12,852 nt of DNA from Monoraphidium neglectum. Lineage: Eukaryota > Chlorophyta > Chlorophyceae > Sphaeropleales > Selenastraceae. A model generated the notes under the pieces. The model did not search any database and was not told where the DNA came from. It worked only from the letters and a program-made list of their open reading frames with translations. The stretch is taken from assembly GCF_000611645.1 (NCBI RefSeq), contig NW_014012010.1:1-12852 (forward strand), given 5' to 3'. Positions 1 through 9,061 of the stretch are shown piece after piece. Every line of letters starts with the position of its first letter. The stretch's first letter is position 1. The position numbers were made by a program, and so were the translations under genes.

Positions 1-219
1 GGGCACGCGAGTTCGGGGGCGGTGACATCATGCGCGGGGGGTCTGGGGACAGCCGGGGCGGGTGGCGGGGACAGGTGGGGCATCTCGCAGCGGCGGCGCG
101 CCAGAGGAGGGGGTCAGCGAGCCGCCCGAGGGGCCCCATCAAGCAGCGGCAGGCGGAGGCGATTTCGACGGGCCGAAGCCGCAGCAGGCGCAAGCACCGC
201 CTGTTGAGCCCGCCCTCAC
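1..219 (-). other. Helicase intron, truncated by the window edge
   Basis: The donor GTGAGG at 219-214 follows the LLSK exon. No acceptor followed by the expected VFRQ block is found down to position 1, so this stretch is read as the start of the next intron. Short open frames here on both strands show no helicase motif and I treat them as noise. Confidence 0.6.
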
Positions 220-3200
220 CTTGCTCAGCAGAACGTGTCGCAGCCCGCTGCGCCCCCACGCTGGCGCCTGCGGCGGCCAGGCACGGCAGAGACAAGACGT
301 GGTGGGGGCGACACGCACAGCAGCAACGGTTTGAAAGCTTCAGGGGCGGGAAAACCAAAAGCACGGGAGTGCTGTCGCTTGCCTCGCGGGGCCGGTGAGA
401 TATTTATCCGCACACCGGCGTGGGCGATGGGGGTTGCGCATGCTGGTGACGTCCATGCACCCGTCATGTGCCACGCTTCAATTATACCTTAGTCATGCAT
501 CAGTCGTCGCTGAGTTGCCCGGGCCACGACCTTGGGCCCAAGCGCGACCGCTAGAGTGCGCGTGGCCCCACCTGAAAGGCCATGCCGCGGTTCAAAAAGG
601 CCTCCGGCGCCAGCGGCTGCCCCGCGCGCGTCTTGTTCTCGATTGGCGGCTGCACGTGTGCGCGCATATGCAATTTCAAGGAGCAGCGGATGATCTCGAG
701 CTCGCCACACGGGAAGCATTGAGAGGTAACAGAATCCACTCCTATGCCGCAGCGGCGCGAGCGCTCCTCCGCCTTTCACACGCGACTGACCGGCCAACCC
801 TGCCCGCTCTCCCCCAAAACCCGGCACGCCGCCCGGCCGTCGGCCCCGCAACATAGAGATGCCCACCAGCTGGCTGAAGTCGCCGCAGAAGACCAGCCGG
901 AGGCCGCCCCAGGGGCGGGCGTTGTTGCGCAGCGCCCTGAGGGTGGCCTCCAGCTCGTTGAGAAACTCTGCAGACACCTGGGCGATCAAGGTGGGGGATG
1001 GGCGCCGCGCATCGATTGCTTGACAGTAATGCACAGCTTGGGGATAAGCCTTGAGAGCCACCGGTCAGATATGCCCCAGGGGGGGGGGCGGCGGTGGCGG
1101 AGTGCTGAGAGGGTGGAAGGGGGCGCATTTTGCCCTGGGAGGGAGGGGCTGGAGACTGGGCGTGGAGGCCGAGCGTTCCAGCAGGGGCGTGAGAGGCCGG
1201 CTGCAGACCAAGGGAAGGGGAGGTCACCCGGCGTGCTGAAGTGCTCAGCAACAGTGCTGTAGCGCAGAATCCGGCGCGGGCGCCCTTCCTCGCAACATAT
1301 GTGACCTGGAACCGCCCGCCCCCCCGGCTGCCGACGCCACCGCCGAGATCTCACCATCGAGATTTCGTCCAGGACTAGCGTCTGAGTTGGGGGCCAGGCG
1401 CGTAACACAGACATGTTCAGCGAGGGCCGAAGTGACGAGTTGCACAGGTACCGCGAAGAGATTGATGCGATACAAAATAGCGGCGCCCCAGCGTGGCAAG
1501 GGAGCGCAGCGGCGGCAGCGCCGGCGGCGGCCCAGCGGACGCTCCCACGCCTCCACTCGTTTCAGCACACGGGGGAGGGCCACACAGCCTCCCCAAACCC
1601 CAGGCCGCGGCAGCGGCGTGCCCTCGCGCCCCAGGCTCACGTCGAGGTCTCGTATCCGCTGCGCGTTCTTGCGCTCAAACATGCGCCCCCAGTCGCGGTA
1701 CGAGTTGATGAGCCCGCACCCCATGGCGCTGTGCAGCGTCTGGCCTGCAGCGGCGGGCGGGCGGCATGTGCCGGTTGCGTTGAAGGGTCGATCGCCGTGG
1801 CGGCGAGCCGCGCGAGCTGGGAGAGGAGGGAGGCACTGAGAAGAGAGCAGGCAGCGATGCCAGGGTGCAAGGTGACTAAGAAGCGCGCAAAAATAGACAG
1901 GACACAATAAGAACATGGGCAGCTGCAGCAGAGCACCAACTTGAGGGCCAGACGCCACGCAGCAAGCTGTGCAGGAAGCCAGGCTGGCATGCGGCGCCCC
2001 AGGCCGCACGGTGTCCGCGCGGCCGCCCACCAGCGATGTGCGTTGCTGCGATGCCCGTGGCCGCCGTGACCGCGACGCGCGTGGAGAAGAGCAGGCCGAA
2101 CTCTGACCGCAGCTGCCCGACGATGTGAGACAGCAGGAACGACTTGCCTGGGGGACAGGGACAGGGCAATGGGTGCACTTGTAGGCATTTGGGTCGAACA
2201 AAAGTGAGTTAGCTGGCTGCTGTGTGGTCGGGTTGGGGATTTCGGGACGCAAACGGGTAGAGACGAGCGCGACAACGCGCACGTGCCCGGCAGGAGCAGC
2301 GGGCATGACGACCGGCCGGGTGCGGCGGCCGGGCGCGTCTCTGCCTGTGAGCAGGGTATCAAGCGGCGTCGCGGCTGAGCGCCATGACCACAGGGCAGCG
2401 CCGCACCCGTGCCGGCGTTGCCTGTGAAAAACACGTTCTGCCGGTCCTGCAGCACCGCACACGCCACCGCCGCCTGCGGGGTTCGGTCGGGTGGCAGGAG
2501 GGATTACACTGGGCCGGCGCAGGCACCAGTCACATGCTGGCCACAGGCTGCCTTGTCGGCCTTGTACCCCCCAACCCCCAGGCCTAGACCTAGGCCGTTT
2601 ATGGTGCCGCGCATAGGAAACATCTTGAAGAGCGTGCACACCTGCTCATCACTAAGCTCAACAGGGGCGGCAGCGGCAGCCCTCTCGTGCCCCGCCGCCC
2701 CTCCGCCCCGCACAGCGCCCGCCGGCCCGGGTGACTGCGCCGTCGCGCCCTCCACGGCGCCGCCGCCGCCGCCGCCGCCGCTGCGCCTGCTGCCGCCCGC
2801 AAGGCTGTCTGACACGTGAGTCAGCATCGCGGTGCCCTTGCCCAGGCTGTCAGACACGTGCGTGAGTGCGCCCACGCTCGCGGCCGGCGCCGCGCCCCGG
2901 GCTGGCAGCGGCACCGCAGCCTTGGCCGGCCCGGCCACCCTCCCGCCACCGCCGCCGCCGCCGTCGCCGTCTGCTTCGGACCCCTCTATTTCGTCGTCGC
3001 CCTCGCTATCTGATGATGAGACTACGATGGGGCTGGCCTGGCATCCATGGTTTTGCTGCTGCGTCTGTTGCGACCCATGTCGCGCTTGCTTTTGGCACTG
3101 CCCGATCTGTTCCTCGCCCTGTGCGTGTCCGTCTTTGCAACCGCCTGCGCCAGCGCCACAGACCTGGTCGTCCTCTATCTCATCGCTGCTGTCGTCAATG

Positions 3201-3244
3201 ACGACCACGTCAGTGGGGGCGAGCACGCCCAGTGCTGCCGCCAT
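220..3244 (-). CDS. PIF1: PIF1-family DNA helicase, 5' part (eight exons, runs off left edge)
   Basis: This is a superfamily 1B 5'-3' DNA helicase of the PIF1 family, which unwinds G-quadruplexes and other DNA structures in nucleus or organelles. Coding exons, read on the minus strand: 3244-2642, 2473-2407, 2147-2031, 1744-1641, 1381-1355, 977-867, 649-572, 267-220. All introns are GT-AG, all phases agree, and the sum is exactly 385 codons. Residues 1-196 are low complexity. LSDEQ (197-201) opens the helicase core. Walker A GNAGTGKS is at 219-226, TAATGIAATHIAG is motif Ia, TLHSAMG is at 265-271, Walker B LVLDEISM at 299-306, and GDFSQLPPI at 338-346. Then follow FLNRGMAFQ, APAW and GLRHVLLSK. 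The expected VFRQ block and the C-terminal motifs lie beyond position 1. I chose the ATG at 3244 (context GCTGCATGGC); an in-frame ATG at 3352 would add 36 residues. No Rep/HUH domain is seen, so a Helitron origin is not supported. The family is certain; the paralogue is not. Confidence 0.9.
1079..1100 (+). repeat. Ten-base G tract with GGC/GGT extension in a helicase intron
   Basis: Ten consecutive G (1079-1088) are followed by CGGCGGTGGCGG. The tract lies in the intron between the Walker B microexon and the next exon (intron 1354-978). On the transcribed RNA it is a C-rich run, so any G-quadruplex would be in the non-template (plus) DNA strand, not in the transcript. Confidence 0.7.
2757..2782 (-). 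repeat. GGC trinucleotide run encoding seven glycines
   Basis: A pure GGC run on the coding strand encodes seven glycines (residues 156-162) in helicase exon 1. A second, slightly interrupted Gly run lies near 2944-2970. Both belong to the low-complexity linker before the helicase core and are probably length-variable. Confidence 0.8.
2801..2866 (-). repeat. Duplicated octapeptide LTHVSDSL in the helicase N-terminus
   Basis: The same eight residues occur twice, at residues 127-134 (bases 2866-2843) and 141-148 (bases 2824-2801), separated by six residues. The DNA is also nearly identical between copies, so this is a small in-frame tandem duplication in a disordered-looking, Gly/Ala-rich stretch. 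It could be a repeated short linear motif or simple slippage. Confidence 0.7.
2984..3208 (-). other. Two SUMO-interaction-like motifs in the helicase N-terminus
   Basis: Two hydrophobic cores, each followed by an acidic/serine run, lie in the otherwise low-complexity N-terminus. The first is VVVIDDSSDEIEDD (residues 13-26 from the 3244 start, bases 3208-3167). The second is IVVSSSDSEGDDEIE (residues 73-87, bases 3028-2984). Both fit the established SIM pattern of V/I-x-V/I-V/I next to acidic or phosphorylatable residues. SUMO binding itself is inferred from the pattern only. Confidence 0.6.
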
Positions 3245-3904
3245 GCAGCTCTGCCGGGCGCTCTTGTTCCGCGCAAGACAGACGCTGGCGCGAGGCGGCG
3301 TTCGTACACACACTGGGCGTGCCGCCTCCTGCCTGGGATCTGCGCAATCCACACTGTCTGTACGACTATGTTCAAGCTTTGTGTACCAGGAAAAGCGCCT
3401 GATTTGTTTCGAGAGTGCGAATTGCTGCTGGCATGTGGAGTGTGGTGAGGCTTAAAATCTCCTATGAAGCATAAATCCGAGTGCAGTAGTACAAAACCCG
3501 TCGGGCCCTGTGAAAACTCGATCTGCAAAGAGATGCAGACTACCTGCATTCAAAAATGGTGGACCCACTCGTTTCAAAGGAACTTTCAGGCGCATGAAAA
3601 CGTTGTAAAGTGAGCCTTCAAGGCCTTGGACTCGTGTCTGCACGAGTGGTGGCATCGCGTCCGCGGCCAGCACGCACAGCACGCCAGTACAGTTGGGTGG
3701 GGGGGTGAGAAGTGAGTAGTTGTTGCAATCCATCCCGAGAACCCTGATCATTGAGTCCCCACCAAACCTCTTAGCAGCCAGAGGGGTCAGGGGGCAGCCC
3801 CGGCAGGTGACACACCCTCGGGTTCTAGGTGCCCCCCTGTTGCTGCCTGGTACCAGCGACAACTCCCACAGTCACTCAAAGAGTTTGATGTGATTGAACC
3901 ATGA
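3245..3904 (-). other. Spacer holding the presumed helicase promoter and 5' UTR
   Basis: This stretch lies between the presumed poly(A) site of the upstream gene and the helicase start. It is noticeably less GC-rich than the flanking exons, which fits a promoter. I see no strong TATA box; an A/T-rich stretch around 3453-3475 is the only candidate. A 136-codon frame with no family resemblance (3862-3452, minus) is open here. From 3352 to 3245 the helicase frame is also open, with an alternative ATG at 3352. Confidence 0.4.
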
Positions 3905-3909
3905 TTACA
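3905..3909 (-). terminator. TGTAA poly(A) signal of the Crinkler/RHS-like gene
   Basis: TGTAA on the minus strand lies about 420 bases past the TGA stop at 4333-4331. It is the only copy I find on that strand between 4330 and 3905. TGTAA is the characteristic green-algal poly(A) signal, and a 3' UTR of this length is ordinary for such algae. No other cleavage signal was seen, so the call is moderate. Confidence 0.5.
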
Positions 3910-4330
3910 GCAGCAACCCACACACGCCTGCCTCTGCAGTCAGGACGCCACCGCTGTAGAATCCGCACTGCAGTAAGGAAAGCAGCACCCTCCACCCTGA
4001 CGGTTCACCAGCACCCCCCTCCGAACTGCCTGAGTGACAGCGCTGTGAAATGCCCTAGGCAGGGAGGGACCCGCCGGCCCTCGCCCTGCCCCAGCGTCGT
4101 CGATACACGAGTACGCACAAGGCCTGAAAGTCGAAGCCCTAAAGGCCCCCTATCCGGGACCGTGCATGCTTCAGCGCGCAAGGCTACCTTGTGTGAAGCG
4201 CTGAGGCTATGCACTGCAGCCCCACAACTTCAAACCCTACACATGCACGAGCGCGGAAACCCACCGTGCCAGAAAAACAGGCCGGCCGACGAAACGCCGG
4301 CTGCCTGGGATACCTCCGCCACCCGCGCGC

Positions 4331-4827
4331 TCAGTGTGCTGTCGCTGGTGCGTGGGCGCCATTGCTGCGGTTGCTGCGGGGCTGTCCGTCCAGCGCCATG
4401 ACCCACTGCTCTAGCGACTGCAGTGGTTCAGGCACCCACTTCCGCTCATCGTCAATCCGCTTGGCCAGCCACGGCTGCCATGCAAACCTGTCAAATTTCT
4501 TTGGCGGCACCACGAACACCAGCCGTGCCGCCCTGCTGCGCTCTGGGCCCAGCCGCGCCAGCAACTCCTGCACTGGCTGTGCTATGATGCCGTGCTGCGA
4601 GCTGGCTGTGAACTGGAGTATGAGCGGCTGGCTGCAGCACAGCACGGCGTCCCACGCAGCGTTGCTGCTGGTGCGCGGTCTGAGGTAGACATTGTCTAGG
4701 AGTCCCAGCGCGCCCTCACCCTGCGACCCAGGGCCATCCCACTTCAGCGTCAAGCCGCGGGGAAGGGGATATTTGCTGCTTGCGATGCTCGATTGCTGCG
4801 CCTGCTGCTCCACTGGTGCCTGCTGCC

Positions 4828-4894
<67 letters not shown>

Positions 4895-7452
4895 ACCGCC
4901 ACCCATGATCTCGTGGTGGGAATCTGTGTCCTCTTCCACCTGATGCAGCATGTTGGCCTCTTCATACTCTGTTGCGTTGCTGCCGTGAGGGCGCCTGCGA
5001 GAGGGGCGCAGCTGGCGCACCGTGCAGGAGACGCCACCCTGCAAAAACAAATTGTGGCCGTACTGCTCGAACAGCGCGCCCCGCAGGCCTGCCGCGCGAG
5101 GGTGGCCGCGTAAAGCCACCGGAAACTCCCGCAAATCACTGCGCCCGTCGGTCTCCAGCTCCTGTAGCACCAGGCGGGCGGCGTGGGGAGATGCAAACCA
5201 CACACAGCGAACGCGGAAGTCCGGGGTCACCTGCGACAGCGGTGGTGCGACAAACAAGTGAGACACCACCAATCCAGTCTGGTTCTGACGCAGGAAAAGC
5301 ACACAGAGACAGGCGTACAACGAGCTCAGACGGCGGCGAGCGTTCCCCTGCATACGTGATGGCACACCTTGAAGTGGCCCAGGCTATGGCTGTTTAGGTA
5401 AGCTTTGTACACGTCGGGATCGCTGATGGCCCGCACGAGGCTGGACACGCTGTCCTCCCCCAGGTCTGGCTTGAGCTGGTCCTCGGGCCGCTCTGTGGGC
5501 ATCGCCAGCACATGCCGTATGCTGCCGCCAAACCAAGTGAAGCTCGTGAGCATGGCGTCCGCTGCAACCTCTGGGTACAGGCGCGCCCTGCAGGCCTCCA
5601 GCTCCTCCAAGCTCCAGACGGGCAGGTACAGTGGGTCCTGGGAGCCACTGCAAAGCAAAAAGAGCAGAAGGATTTGGAGTGAGTGAGATGGGTCTGATGG
5701 CTGCATGCCCTTGTGCACATGGACACAGGTAAAGCTGCAGGATGCACAAGCAAAGCACATTACAGCTGTGCACAATATTTGTTACGATCCCGCGTGGCTG
5801 GCAGCCAGCAAATGGGCCCCAGATGCTGTAGCCAGCGAAGGACCCACCAGCCCTTCAAGAAGCGCTTGAAGTTGCTGTTTTCGATCGAGGACAGCACCAC
5901 CGTTTTGTACTTGCCACCAAACTCCACGGGTGGTGGTGATCCCTCGATGATGTGCCAGATGTTGCGGCCATCAGCTGGAGGGGGGAAAACAAGAGACGCA
6001 ATTTGGAGGCGAATGGCTGACTTTGGGGCATGCTGTTAAACGCGGCAGTGACAGACCTGTCAACCCTACTCAAGATTGACGGGTGTGGGTGTGCTGATGA
6101 GGGTGTGACACATGGGGTGACCAGCACAATCCAGAATATGTTGCACACGGATGCAATTCGCCCCAGACTGCTTCTCCCCTCACCGCCAGGATCAGGCAAC
6201 GACATGACTTGTGCAGCCTTGACGACACCACCTTGGAAGTCAAACTGCAGGCGCACTCGCCCCCCGAGGTCGTCCAGGTAGTCGTAACACACGACCTGCT
6301 GCTGCTGGCCAAGCCGCCGTATCAGATAGAGCGCAGCTGCGCTGATCCCGATGCCGGGCGTGCCTGTGACGATGAACCCCAGCGGCTCCGCGGCCTGGCT
6401 GCAGCGCTGCTGTACCAGGTCGAACAGCTGCCTATAGCAGGGCCTCACGTACAGGCTTGTACGTAGCCGTGGTGGCAGCATCAGTGACAGGCCTGCTGGC
6501 AGCTGCAAGCACCCGTCCTCCTCTTTCAGGTGCACCAGCTGCTTGGCCCACTTGGTGAGAGACTCGCTGGACAAGCCGGCTGCAAGAGACAGCAAGAGGG
6601 CGAGAGCAAAGCGTCGCAGTTGCGTGGGTGCTTGTGACCAGTAGTGGAAGCAAGGCGGCATAGCAGGCGCATGCAAATGCACAGAGCCATGAGCGGTGCC
6701 CTGGCAAACACTGCCTGTGGCCAACCCCATGCAGCAAAAGCCCAAGCCAGCCAGCCAGATTGTAAGATGCACACAGAACATACCTGATGTTCCGCCTGGA
6801 CAACAGCGAAGCAAGGCCAGGGTGTTGGCAATGCGAAGCGGCAAACGGCATCACAGGCACAGAAAAAGGGTCGGCGGGTGACAGCGCTTAGATGTGGCAT
6901 GAATCAGGGGGCACTGGGGGAGAGCAGCAGCAGTACAAGAGCTGTTTCAGCACAATCAACTATGAAATGGGGATGAGGTGAGCTGTGGCTAGGTCGTGCA
7001 CAATTGGTGCAAAGTGTGCCCACAAAAACATGGGTGTCCGTGCGCACACAGTGGATTCCAAGCATTGAGTCCCTGAGAGACGAAGGAACTGTCAGCCACT
7101 GTCAAGCGTGCTGTGAACACAAGGTACAGTACCCTCTGCCACGTGGGCGGCGCCACAGCTGAAACCACCTCAAATTGCCTGCCAACACCTCCAAACTTCT
7201 GAAGGCATGGAACACACTGCTCAGGTGCCGCACCGCGTCAGCGTGTCACGAAAGGCCCTACTCACCCCAGACAGCTGCGGTGATGGCCGCCTTCCGATCG
7301 CCAACTGGCAGGCCCAGCAGACCGGCAGCCCAGTCCTCGGGCCTCTGGTAGATTGTTTCTGCCGCATCGCCGCGAAACGCAGTGTGGTCCTCGCCTGGGA
7401 ACAGCTCAGGCAATGCCTGCAACAGCTGCCGCCTGGAAGTGGGCGCATCCAT
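4331..7452 (-). CDS. Crinkler/RHS-type P-loop ATPase with REase-like C-terminus and polyQ tract
   Basis: Five coding exons on the minus strand (7452-7266, 6579-6184, 5974-5848, 5647-5368, 5230-4331) join in phase to 1890 nt: 629 residues plus TGA. Residues 135-142 are a P-loop, GTPGIGIS, in the family's usual GTPGIGKS position. FGGKYKTVVLSSIEN (exon 3), then LPVWSLEEL (245-253), are hallmarks of the Crinkler/RHS NTPase. GALFEQYGHNLFLQGG (381-396) and YLRP..DAV..LQFT..H (512-543), then LVFVVP (567-572), match the family's C-terminal region, proposed to be restriction-endonuclease-like. The family comprises trypanosome RHS proteins and oomycete/chytrid Crinklers, seen as nuclear or host-targeted effectors or conflict proteins; the role here is unknown. 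Oddities: Walker A Lys is Ile141, the Walker B-like stretch reads IIEG, and Gln443-464 is one pure run. The 62-residue N-terminus shows no Crinkler ubiquitin-like header or LFLAK motif. The start ATG has context CCCCATGGA; a longer N-terminus from an upstream exon is possible. Confidence 0.82.
4829..4894 (-). repeat. Uninterrupted (CAG)22 tract encoding 22 glutamines
   Basis: Sixty-six bases are pure CAG on the coding strand (CTG on the plus strand), giving Gln443-464. The tract is followed by Trp-Gln-Gln and a looser Gln-rich stretch. It sits in the large last exon, between the FEQYGHNLFLQGG block and the DAV..LQFT block, so it is probably a loop insertion in the REase-like domain. Absence of CAA interruptions suggests recent expansion and instability. 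Confidence 0.95.
6784..6795 (-). other. Possible 12-nt microexon in Crinkler/RHS intron 1
   Basis: Intron 1 (7265-6580) is the longest in this gene at 686 nt. Inside it, a pyrimidine-rich acceptor GCTGTTGTCCAG is followed by 12 bases, then the donor GTATGT. The 12 bases keep phase 1 on both sides and would insert Gly-Gly-Thr-Ser after Trp62. The rest of the intron shows nothing recognisable. It is optional: the gene stays in frame without it. Confidence 0.25.
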
Positions 7453-7464
7453 GGGGACCGGGGC
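7453..7464 (-). other. 5' edge of the first Crinkler/RHS exon, preceded by a splice acceptor
   Basis: A pyrimidine-rich acceptor, CCTTTTATTGCAG, ends at 7465, just 12 bases upstream of the chosen ATG at 7452. The frame is open through it. This suggests a 5' UTR intron or an additional coding exon further upstream (above 7465) that I could not identify. Confidence 0.5.
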
Positions 7465-9061
7465 CTGCAATAAAAGGCCACGTGTCAGCAGCGTGTGACA
7501 AGCAGCACACATATGTATTAACGCTTGACCTGCAGTATGACCAGCACAGGGATGAAGCCAGACTGAGGGCATCACTACTGCAGCTCTTAGCATGCACTGA
7601 GTGCAGCCGGCTGCTGTAGCCCGGGCCAGTGCACTGGTGTGCGTGTCGTGCGCCAGCGCAGCAAAGCAGGGCCGCCAACGAGCGCACGCACCTGGCAACA
7701 ATCAGACACCCCTCAGCCGCCTCGCGAGAAGGCTGGAGCGTAGCACACGGGCAGGGTTGGTTGAGCAGGCGAAGAGCGAAGGATTGCAGAGGGGCCCCAG
7801 CCTTATTCTTGTGCCCCTTGCCTGATCCTAGGCCGTCAGCAGTGTATACTTATGCCGTTAGTGCAAGGGCCAAAGCGATGCACAGCCTAGCGAAGCCTGG
7901 AGGTGCAAGGGCCTGCTCACGTAACCCATTGAATGAGTGGGAATGAAATGTGCGCACTGAACAGATTTTTGAAACAAATGAGCAAGCATGTTCACGTCCG
8001 TGGTCGTCGCTGGAACAGCATTCACCCAGCCAGTCGCCTCCCTGGCAGGCCAATGTGGTCCGCCGCCAGGTGAGGGGCGACCAAGGGACGCCCGGCCTCC
8101 TGCCTCGCGCCGCCATAGAGCGGCGAGTGCAGCGCAACAGGGCGAATTCAAACCTCATCTCAAGCGGACTGATTGCCTCCCCGGCGGCGCCCGACAATAT
8201 GCGCCCGCAATGGGTGTGGGAGGTGCAGAGCACCAGCAGGGTCGAGCCCTCCCGCAAATGTGTACAGAAGTGCATATGCGCGCCTCCTGCCACGACACCC
8301 GGCATACTGACATCGTGGCAACCTATAAGCCGGATCATACAGTATAGCTAGGGGGCCACGTGGTGTAAGGCCTGCATTTGCCAAGAGGCGTGCAGCAACG
8401 GCAGCTGCACACGCAGGGGCATCGGCCGGGCTACCTGTGAATCTACAGCACAGCGCCGCAAAACACAATCCTCGAGCAGTTGAGGGCGCGCAAGCACACC
8501 CATGCAAGGGCACTGTTGTGTTTGCCAAACCCCACTGACCTGTGGAGCCCTTGCTTGTTGGTGTTTACGCCATCTGCGCGGACTGGCCCGCGGTCCGGAC
8601 ATAAGGGCCCCTCTTTCATGACTGCTGCGGAGGTCGACGCCAGCTCCGCTCTCACCCCGCCACCAAGCCAACATCACCAAACTTCTTTCACTGCACTGAT
8701 CACAAGCTTTAGCCTACGACGGCCGGCGTCTGCACTTTTTGGTCTGTTGCTGCAATTGTTTTTGTCTCTTGCCTGACACAGGTGATGGCCAAGCACCAAA
8801 GCGATGTCGGCGTCATGCAGGCTGAAAGGGCTAATGACGTGGATGGAGGCCGACCACCTCTTGGCGGCGGCACCCACAACGCCTGCCGGGGTTTGCTGCT
8901 TGTGCGGTCAAGCACCTGCTGTTACTTGTGGATTTCAGGGCCCAACCCAGTCTCTGGGAATCGTGACTCGCACGGCCGATTTTTTGCTGTAATGACAATC
9001 GCAAGCAAGAGTTCACGGTGCAATCACAACTGCATCAGCCCAGGATGCCGCAGCCTGGTGG
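7465..9061. other. No supportable gene; spacer upstream of the Crinkler/RHS gene
   Basis: Open frames of 60-160 codons occur on both strands (for example 8338-7850 minus and 8528-8160 minus) but none shows a recognisable domain, and overlapping frames look equally good or bad. A pyrimidine-rich acceptor-like site ending at 8781 (plus) opens a 96-codon frame to 9072 with no family resemblance. The stretch should include the Crinkler/RHS promoter and perhaps a non-coding or short first exon. I see no clear TATA box. Confidence 0.4.

Noticed and set aside
1245..2639. 464-codon minus-strand open frame inside the helicase gene
   Set aside because: It runs through several introns in a fixed frame. 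The helicase motifs appear only when exons from different frames are joined at GT-AG sites with matching phase.
220..3244. Helicase as part of a Helitron (RepHel) element
   Set aside because: No Rep/HUH motif precedes the helicase core; the N-terminus is a SIM-bearing linker, and the intron-rich structure suits a host gene. The unseen C-terminus leaves a small doubt.
3901..4401. 166-codon plus-strand frame
   Set aside because: It is antisense to the Crinkler/RHS 3' UTR and the end of its last exon, low in recognisable content, and typical of GC-rich shadow frames.
4793..5113. Plus-strand frame with a long leucine run
   Set aside because: It is antisense to the polyglutamine exon. The Leu run is the CTG strand of the CAG tract, while the minus strand carries clear family motifs.
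7850..8528. Two overlapping minus-strand frames upstream of the Crinkler/RHS gene as extra exons or a separate gene
   Set aside because: Neither has a recognisable motif or Crinkler header, and I could not find splice sites joining them in phase to the exon at 7464.
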